A stretch of 64,000 nt of DNA from Cymbidium sinense (taxonomy: Eukaryota; Streptophyta; Magnoliopsida; Asparagales; Orchidaceae). Under the pieces are notes generated by a model. It was given only the letters and a program-made list of their open reading frames with translations. It did no database searches and was not told the origin of the DNA. This document shows, piece by piece, positions 57,640 to 64,000 of this stretch; position 1 is the first letter of the stretch; each line of letters opens with the position of its first letter. A program made the translations under genes and the position numbers. The DNA lies in the NCBI GenBank assembly GCA_021442155.1, contig CM038223.1, positions 33,888,983 through 33,952,982 of the forward strand, read 5' to 3'.

Positions 57640-58280
57640 AGCACATTTAATACAAGTTGTCATAGATAATCCACTCAAGTTTATACTCGCTAAACTAGAT
57701 CATTCGATGAGGTTGTTGAAATGTCAATCAAATTGAGCAAGTTTGACATTTATTACTTTCCCCAGACGATGATCAAGGCCCAAGCACTCTACAATTTTCT
57801 TATCGCTTTCTATAGTTCTCACATCCTTTCAATTGACCTTAAACCCTTATGACAATATACATGGATGGATCATCAAGCAAGCAAGGTAAGGGTGTTGGTA
57901 TATTATTGAAGAGTTAAGAAGGGATAACCATAATACAGTTGGCCAAGTTTGATTTCGAATTGATGAATAACCAATTTAAATATGAAGCTCTACTCACTAG
58001 ATTGAGCTTTGTATATTGTAGCTTACACGGACTCATAACTAGTGGTAAGGAAATTTAATGTGAACTATGAGGTTAGGGTTGAGCCATTATAAAGATAATG
58101 TAGTTGGAGTACATCAAAATCAAAAAAGAAACTTAGGGAGGAGAACTAACTATTGAATCTTCTATTATGGGCAAGTGGATGCAAGGAACACTCCATTATA
58201 TAACCCATCCACCCAAGCATAGAAGAAGAGGAGCAAATGCAAGTGGAATATTACTCATCGAGCTAGGTTGATTTAATTAA
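57640..58280 (+). pseudogene. Retand-like RT end and RNase H pseudogene
   Basis: Before RNase H comes 'VIDNPLKFIL', then 'MSIKLSKFDIYYFPQTMIKA' followed by 'QALYNFL'. This matches the family's 'IELSEFDI-Y-PR-AIKAQALADF' tether. RNase H itself starts near 57,865 with 'YTWMDHQASKV' or, in the neighbouring frame, 'MDGSSSKQGKGVG', where the D of 'DGSS' is catalytic. It continues 'NNQFKYEALLTRLSF', containing the catalytic E of 'YEAL'. RNase H removes RNA from the cDNA hybrid. Three frame changes are needed to read it. Confidence 0.82.
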
Positions 58281-58399
58281 AAAATACTTATTGATTGGAA
58301 AGCATTAATTAGATATTAATAGCCAAAGGAGGTTTAGATAAAATTCTCCAATACTTATTGATTAGGGGTGAGCTATTTTGAAGATTGATAATGTCTCTT

Positions 58400-59500
58400 G
58401 ACTTGAGATGTGTACATTAGGCCCAGCAAAAAGGGTCTTAGAAGAAGTACTCGTGGGTGAACATGGTAATATTTCAATAGGAAGAGAATTCACCTATAAA
58501 ATTCTAACATATGAATATTTCTGGTTGACACTGAGGAAGGACATAAAGGAATTTTCTAATAGGAGTGTGTAGTGTTAAAAGTTTGGCCAAGTTCAACAAC
58601 AGCTGCCACAACCCCTATAACTATCTCAAGACCTTGGCCCTTTGCTATTTAGAGAATGGAATTGATCAACCCCTTGTCAAAAGCTAACAATCAGAGGAAG
58701 TTCATTCTCATCATGATTGACTACTTCAATAATTGGATTGAGGTAAAGCCCCTTGTCAATAAGTAGTGACCAATTAGTTAGGAATTTTATTTGGACTAAT
58801 ATTATTTGTAAGAATGGGCTTTCTATATTAATTATCATAGTTAATGGACAACAATTTTTTGATAAGGAGCTAAGTTTCTTTCGAGTCTCAAGGAGTACAA
58901 TTAAAGTTTACTTTAGTTCATCGCTAGTAAAGAAATGGTTAGGTAGATGTGGCAAATAAGAAGATCTTTAACTTTTTGAAAAAGAAGGGGGAAGGTGGCA
59001 AAACTAACTGGGTTAATGAATTATTCTCCATTCTCTAGGCACTCAGCATCACTCCAATAAATGCAATGGGGGCACTTGCCTTTTGCATTATGACAAGGAG
59101 AAGAAGCCATCTTACTTGTTGAAAATAAGCTCCCCAGTCAAAAAGTATTAGCGTTAGGATAGGGATAACATTGTTAAGTCAGAGAAGATGAATTTTGAAG
59201 CACTAAAAGACACACTTGACATGCTCAAAGAACTAATTCTTGAATCATCACTGAGAAAAGAAGAAATAAAGAGATGAATGGTGAAGTACTACAACCACCA
59301 TGTATAAGAGAAACATTTCAAGTGTGGCGACTTGGTGTTGAAGAAAGTTAATGTACTACCTCAGTAAAATGCCTTAAGTAAGCTACTCCATACCTAAGAT
59401 AGACCTTACATTATCAAGATGTCAGTTTGACCAGATGGATAATAATTGCTGACACACAAAAAACTAGACATACCTTGTACTTAAAATGTTAGAGATCCTA
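58400..59500 (+). pseudogene. Retand-like integrase pseudogene
   Basis: The zinc-finger half reads 'EEVLVGEHGNISIGREFTYK' and 'YEYFWLTLRKDIKEF' (58,445-58,570). The core begins near 58,680 and includes 'EVKPLVNK' and the open frame 58,753-58,959 ('FIWTNIICKNGLSILIIIVN', then 'GQQF'), where the family has S-D-N-G-K-Q-F; the second catalytic aspartate is lost. 'KTNWVNELFSIL', then 'LSITPINAMGALAF' (58,990-59,090), is the segment after the catalytic glutamate. The C-terminal part lies near 59,320-59,480. Integrase would insert the cDNA. Confidence 0.85.
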
Positions 59501-59839
59501 AGAAGTTTTATCCTTAAAGTTAGTAATATCTTTTATATTTTGTATTTTCTTATTATTTTTATCATTATTAAGAATATAAAGTTATGATCCAAGAAAGATT
59601 GTATTCTTTGCCAAGATTATTGCCTTATTGAATGACAAAAATAACATGAAATGATACTCGAGGGGTTGCATGATGACTCAATGTACTCGGTATGCCAATT
59701 TTGGCCCAAGAAAAGGGGTTGCACTTACTGAGCTATTAAAGCTTAGGGTGAGCAACCAAAGAACTAGGTGCATCATTTTTGGATCGAGAATACATAAGTT
59801 AAGTAGGCAACCCACATTTTGAAATCATCAACACTAGTA

Positions 59840-60500
59840 TAAAAAAAGAACAACACTCCATGCAATTGGAAACTTAATTATACGATCAACACCCCAGGAG
59901 GTTGGCAACTATTAATTAAAAGACCAACTCTTTATAGTTGGTAATCAAAATTACAAACACTCCATGTAGTTGGAAACTCAAGTGTAAATCCAACACCCTA
60001 AGAGGTCAATGGCACTCATAATTGGCAACCAAAGAGATAAACACTCCAAGCAATTGGCAACTCGAGTGTAATACTAACACCCCAAGAGGTCTTCAATTAT
60101 TAACTAAAAAACCCAACTTCTCATAATTGGCAGTAAAAAAAGGCCAACTCATCATATTTGGGAGCTAAAAAAACCAACACTCTATGTGATTGGCAACTCA
60201 AGTGTAAGACCGGCACTATAATAGCTCAGCAACTATTAACTAAAAGACTTACTCCTCATAGTTGAAAACTGAAAAGGCCAACACTACATGCAGTTAACAA
60301 CTCAAGTATAAGACTAACATATTAAGAGGTCGGTGATGATTAACTAAAAGACTAGCCCCTTATAATTGGCAACTAAAAACACTAACACACTATGTGGTTG
60401 GCAATTCAAGTGTAAGATCGACCACTGAGAGTTCGATGACTATTAACTAAAAGACTAACTTTCATTGTTTACAACCAACAATACCAACACTCTATATTTA
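59840..60500. repeat. About 104-bp tandem array, six units
   Basis: Units start 'aacactccatg..ttggcaactcaagtgtaaga', continue 'ccaacaccccaagaggtcggcaactattaactaaaagac' and end 'ctcataattggcaactaaaa'. Starts lie near 59,851, 59,958, 60,038, 60,176, 60,281 and 60,385, so spacing varies from about 80 to 138 with three near 104-107. Each unit holds short inverted words, for instance 'agttgg' with 'ccaact'. The array follows the Gypsy integrase by about 340 bp. Confidence 0.85.
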
Positions 60501-61700
60501 TGGAGGTGGGTATTTTTTCTTTGGTGAGATTGAAACCATTAAATATCCATGGTTCTTTAGATTAATATCTAAAGATATATTTTGAAGTTTTGGTGGGATA
60601 ATCATAGGTTTAGGACAATATGATAATGGGATGACTTAAGCTAGTCCAATTTGGACTAACTTAAGTTGATTTAAAATGTAGTTATAAGAAATGAGATTTA
60701 ATTGAGATAAATGGCTAAAAAAACTTGTGGAAAATTATGTAAAGATATGCATTTATGATCCAGAGTAGTTGATTGGAAATTATAAGGTTTAAGTGGTTAT
60801 TTTTGGGTAAGGATGAGGACTAGGTCATAATTAACGAAGAATAAATATTATTGAGTGGAAGGAAGGTGTAGGCTTATGTTGGAGAATAGAAAGCTTAGTG
60901 TATGATTGGAGATGATATTAAGAGGTATAGGAAAAATATAACAAATTACCTTGGGTATTAGAGATGGGGAAAGAAAGATATGTTACATAACTAGTGCTCC
61001 CACCAAGGATTGCCAAGGTATGGCCACCATGCTCTCAAACCACGAAAAAAAACTCAAATAAATTATAATTGATAAAAGATATCCTTTCATTCCAGCAAAG
61101 GGGGCTATTTATAGCCATTACAATCATCTTCAAAAGAAAAAGAATTCAAAACATGGAGGGAAAGGTGGGTGGAAATATTAATGTGAATCATTAGCTGCCT
61201 TATTATTTTTTACCATTCATTCATTTCACATGCAGTTATTTTATATGGATTCAACCAACTCACATGTCATTCTTTAAAATTTTAAATTCAAAATTTCACA
61301 CTTGGAGTTTCTAAAAGAAAATTAAAAATTGCATAACTAATAAAATCATAAAATGGGCCTTAGTAGGCTAATGGGCTAAGCCTTCTTTTTTTTGAATTTT
61401 CTTGGGTTTTAACTTGAGATTTTATAAATGGACCCTGAGCTCTAATTTTTTAATCCACATGAAGTTATACATCAGCTCTTGTGGGCTCAATTAAACTCTA
61501 CTCCATAGAGTTGAAATATAAGAAGTCTTCTACTAATTATGAGGCTAAAGTCTCCAAATCAGTACGGGTCAACCATGTGTCTTCAATTGGTGGCTTACTC
61601 TTTCAACGAACTAGAAAAAGTTGTTCAGAAGCTAGATTAATGGTGCTTCCTCGATGATAATATAGTCAATTTCAAAGAAAGAGGGCTTCTATAAGTACGG
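60500..61700 (-). mobile_element. Probable 3' LTR of the minus-strand chromovirus
   Basis: Noncoding sequence downstream (in the element's direction) of its integrase. It contains a TATA box on the minus strand (61,105-61,113). LTR termini and a duplication were not found, so the limits are approximate. Confidence 0.45.
61104..61116 (-). promoter_or_regulatory. TATA box in the chromovirus LTR
   Basis: The minus strand reads GGCTATAAATAGCC, an inverted repeat with a short centre, so a TATA-like box can be read on both strands. It is followed by sequence without any gene. Confidence 0.5.
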
Positions 61701-61714
61701 TGCTATATCTCCTA

Positions 61715-63250
61715 TTAAAGAGTCAGACTAAACAAGTGTAGGTTAACTAATTCCTTCATATGATAGAATATCTTCAATATTAATAACTGGATGAATGAGC
61801 ATATCAGCAAGAAATTGAAGGTGATAAGCATTAGTTCTAATTTTCTAAGGAATTTTAAAAGAACCACAAGCTCATGCATGTAATTTCTTATATTAGTTGT
61901 TTGATAATGCCCAGGATAAATGTGAATAAATGCATAATCACCTTCTTTATATTCTTTCATTGAATGATATGATTTGCCTTAGAAGCATAGTTTTCATTAC
62001 TTATAGTAATCATCTTTCTTATATCTTCATGAAGGCTTTGAAAGTCTTTAGTAAATGAGAATGCTGAATTAGAAAATGCATGAGATGGTAAGTTTGCTAC
62101 ATCTATTGGTCATCTTGGGTTTTGACCATAAACTATCTCAAATGATGATTTATTTGTAGTTCTAGAGACAGTACTATTATAAGAAAATTCTGAGGCTGGT
62201 AAATGTAAATCCCAATTTGTTAAACTTTTACTTACCAAGCATCTAAGCAAGTTTCACAAGGTACAGTTGACCACTTCAGTTTATCCATCAATTTATGAGT
62301 GAAAGGTAGAAGAAAATTTTAATTTGGTACCTAATAATTTCCATAATATTTTTCAAATATATGAGACAAACCTAACATCTCTGTCAGAAATAATAGTTAA
62401 AGGGAGACAATGGAGTAGCATAGTTTCTTTAAAAAATAATTTGAACCATTATGACTTGCCTTAGAAGCATTATTTTCATTATTTATAGTAATTTTCTTTC
62501 TTATATCTTCATGTAGGCTTTGAAAGTCTCTAGCAAATAAGAATGCTACATCAAAAATACATGGGATGGTAGGTTTGCTACATCTAATGGTAGGTTTGCT
62601 ACATCTAATGGTCGTCTTGGGTTTTGACCATAAATTCTCTCTAAAGGAGATTTATTTATAGTTCTACAGGTAGTACAATTATAAGAAAATTCTAAGATAA
62701 GTCAATGTAAATCCTAATTTCTTAAACTTTTACCTACAAAACACCCAAGTAAGTTTCCCAAGGTGCGGTTGACCACTTCAATTTGTCTATTAATTTATGG
62801 GTGAAAGGTAAAAGAAAGTTTTAATTTGCTACCCAATGACTTCCAAAATATTTTTTTAAATTATGAGACAAACCTAACATCTCTATCAAAAATAATAGTT
62901 GAAGGGAAACCATGGAGTCACACTATTTCTTTAAAAAAATAGTTCGGCTATATAAAAAGCATCATTTGTTTTTGATAAAGGAAAAAATGAGCCATTTTTA
63001 AAAATTTATCCACTACAATAAAAATTTATCATGTCATCGAGCTGTCCTAGGTAATCCTAGAATAAAATCCATTAATAGGTCTTCCTGAGGCCTATAAGGA
63101 ATAGGTACGATAGTGTATTGTAGATCTTTGTTTGGTAGTTTTAGCCTGTTTACAAATTAAGCATTGGTCCACTAATTTTTGAACTTCTCATTTTAGTGAA
63201 GGCCAATAAAATCTATTTTTAATAAATATATGATCTTATCCTTTCCAAAA
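61715..63250 (-). pseudogene. Chromovirus integrase pseudogene with a duplicated core segment
   Basis: The zinc and early core part reads 'QYTIVPIPYRPQEDLLMDFI' and 'LGLPRTAR' (63,040-63,110), the family's 'PLPIP--PWE-LSMDFVLGLPRT'. The later core reads 'KLKFSSTFHS', 'DGQTEVVN', 'LLRCLVSKSLTNWDLHLP' and 'EFSYNSTVSRTTNKSSFEIV' followed by 'YGQNPR', and is present twice, in tandem with a period of 482 bp. The final frame 61,715-61,960 starts 'MKEYKEGDYAFIHI' and, in a shifted frame, reads 'KIRTNAYHLQF' and 'HPVINIEDILSYEG', where a chromodomain may follow. Duplication and stops make it inactive. Confidence 0.88.
61971..62950. repeat. 482-bp tandem duplication within the integrase
   Basis: 'gatttgccttagaagcat' at 61,971 and 'gacttgccttagaagcat' at 62,453 start the two units. 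They stay collinear to 'atagtt..agggagac' and 'ttctttaaaaaa'. By eye agreement is about 85-90%. Unit 2 has an extra 21-bp direct repeat ('tggtaggtttgctacatctaa', about 62,566-62,607). Confidence 0.9.
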
Positions 63251-63331
63251 TGACCAGCTACACCTCCAGCATTTAGCTCGATGATAAGGAATTCTCTAAG
63301 GGAAGATTGATGAATACATAATTATTTTCCT

Positions 63332-63355
63332 TTATATATATATATATATATATAT
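63332..63355. repeat. (TA)n microsatellite
   Basis: About 12 TA repeats between the integrase zinc region and the RNase H remnant. Confidence 0.9.
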
Positions 63356-63359
63356 CCAT

Positions 63360-63620
63360 TTGTTATCAAGAATGTTCTTTGTAAGTTTATTGGTTTATCT
63401 AGATGTTCAAGATAAATTAGGTGAAAGTCAGGGCACACTATATAATCATCGTTAATTTAATCAAATCCTGATATTCTCAATTCTAAAGAGAAAATCATAA
63501 TGTTAACCCTGGATAAAGATTCAGCAAGTTTATTCTCAATTCTAGGCTTATGTTTTAGAACAAAAGAGTAGTCTTGTAAAAATTAAACTCATTTTGCATG
63601 CCTATGACTTAATTTTCATT
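63360..63620 (-). pseudogene. Chromovirus RNase H C-terminal remnant
   Basis: Minus-strand frames read 'LQDYSFVLKHKPRIENKLAE' and 'SLSRVNIM', the family's 'LQ-FTFVIKHK-G--NRVADALSRR'. The final aspartate of 'ADALSR' is here E-S, so it is altered. Next comes 'LRISGFD' and 'CPDFHLIY', matching the segment between RNase H and integrase. The remaining part, up to 64,000, is minus-strand RNase H or RT sequence too decayed to outline. Confidence 0.78.
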
Positions 63621-64000
63621 AAGTATTAATGAAGTATATTCTAATGAAGTTTAGCTAATAGGAAGGGGCCTTCAATGGCTTAATTTTGTGAGACTAAATA
63701 ATACGACTATGTAACAAAATATTCTTATAAGGATTTTGAATGTCATATCATATGCTTTCAATTTTCTTTTAGAATTTTTTTGATTTGATAATATTCAGGC
63801 AAGTTATCCTTAATGAGGATAATCTTATGCATGAAATTTTTTATTTTGAAATGAAGTATGGGAAATAAGAATCCATATTCAAGGTAAAGATTTTATCGTA
63901 GTCCCAAGATGTGGCACATCCAGATTTGATTTGTTTTCTTTTTTTTTTATTCTTGTTCTAATGATTGTTACCTAACTAAGAAGGTAGTTTTCTTCTCATG

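Larger units (their letters stand above)
57600..59520 (+). mobile_element. Ty3/Gypsy (Retand/Tat-like) element, RNase H and integrase
   Basis: Plus-strand pol remnant in family order: RT connection and tether (57,640-57,850), RNase H (57,850-58,280), integrase zinc region (58,400-58,640) and integrase core plus C-terminal part (58,680-59,500). It differs from the family-B and giant-LTR elements in its motif wording, so it is a separate lineage. A 104-bp array follows in the probable 3' untranslated region. All frames are broken. Confidence 0.85.
61715..64000 (-). mobile_element. Chromovirus-type Ty3/Gypsy element, RNase H and integrase, continuing past the window
   Basis: On the minus strand: RNase H end (about 63,460-63,600), integrase zinc region and core (62,960-63,240), then the later integrase core in two tandem copies (62,453-62,950 and 61,971-62,447), and a C-terminal domain (61,715-61,960). 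The C-terminal wording is that of chromoviruses. RT and gag lie beyond the right edge. All frames are disrupted. Confidence 0.85.

Overview
This is AT-rich plant nuclear DNA made almost entirely of old, nested transposable elements. I find no intact host gene, no rRNA or tRNA gene and no uninterrupted transposon reading frame. The families seen are Ty3/Gypsy retrotransposons of Tat-like and chromovirus-like type, an RTE-clade LINE, a plant-mobile-domain (PMD) fragment and two copies of a retroelement coding a 'putative plant transposon protein'. Together they point to pericentromeric or intergenic heterochromatin of a flowering plant. The species cannot be told from the sequence.

Layout. 1-3,965 (+): pol of a decayed Gypsy element with an internal deletion. 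3,966-4,990: post-pol sequence with a G17 tract and a TATA box. 4,990-6,415 (-): 3' part of a plant-transposon-protein element. 6,416-22,071: a solo LTR of a giant-LTR family (copy 1, + orientation). It has split that element, and is itself broken by an RTE LINE (9,443 to about 12,560, -) and by a second solo LTR of the same family (copy 2, 14,618-21,159, - orientation) flanked by the 5-bp duplication GTGCA. 22,077-23,160 (-): 5' half of the split element. 23,660-27,110 (+): LTR end, primer-binding site and gag of a Gypsy family called B here. 27,900-30,900 (+): second plant-transposon-protein element. 31,030-32,010 (-): PMD pseudogene. About 32,590-43,180 (-): a fairly complete but dead family-B element. 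43,430-48,171 (-): gag and protease of the giant-LTR element, with its PBS and its 5' LTR (copy 3, 48,180-55,054). 57,600-59,520 (+): RNase H and integrase of another Gypsy element, followed by a 104-bp repeat array. 60,500-64,000 (-): chromovirus integrase and RNase H with a 482-bp internal tandem duplication.

The most informative result is the giant LTR. Three copies, about 6.0, 6.5 and 6.9 kb, share a TATA box that leaves about 5.4 kb of upstream U3. Two are solo LTRs, one inserted in the other. Copy 3 shows what the family is, because it ends next to a PBS and a Gypsy gag. Nothing here is expected to make a working protein, so the window is best read as a record of insertion, recombination and decay. 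Coding assignments come from translating the sequence and recognising family motifs by eye; boundaries given as 'about' are approximate.
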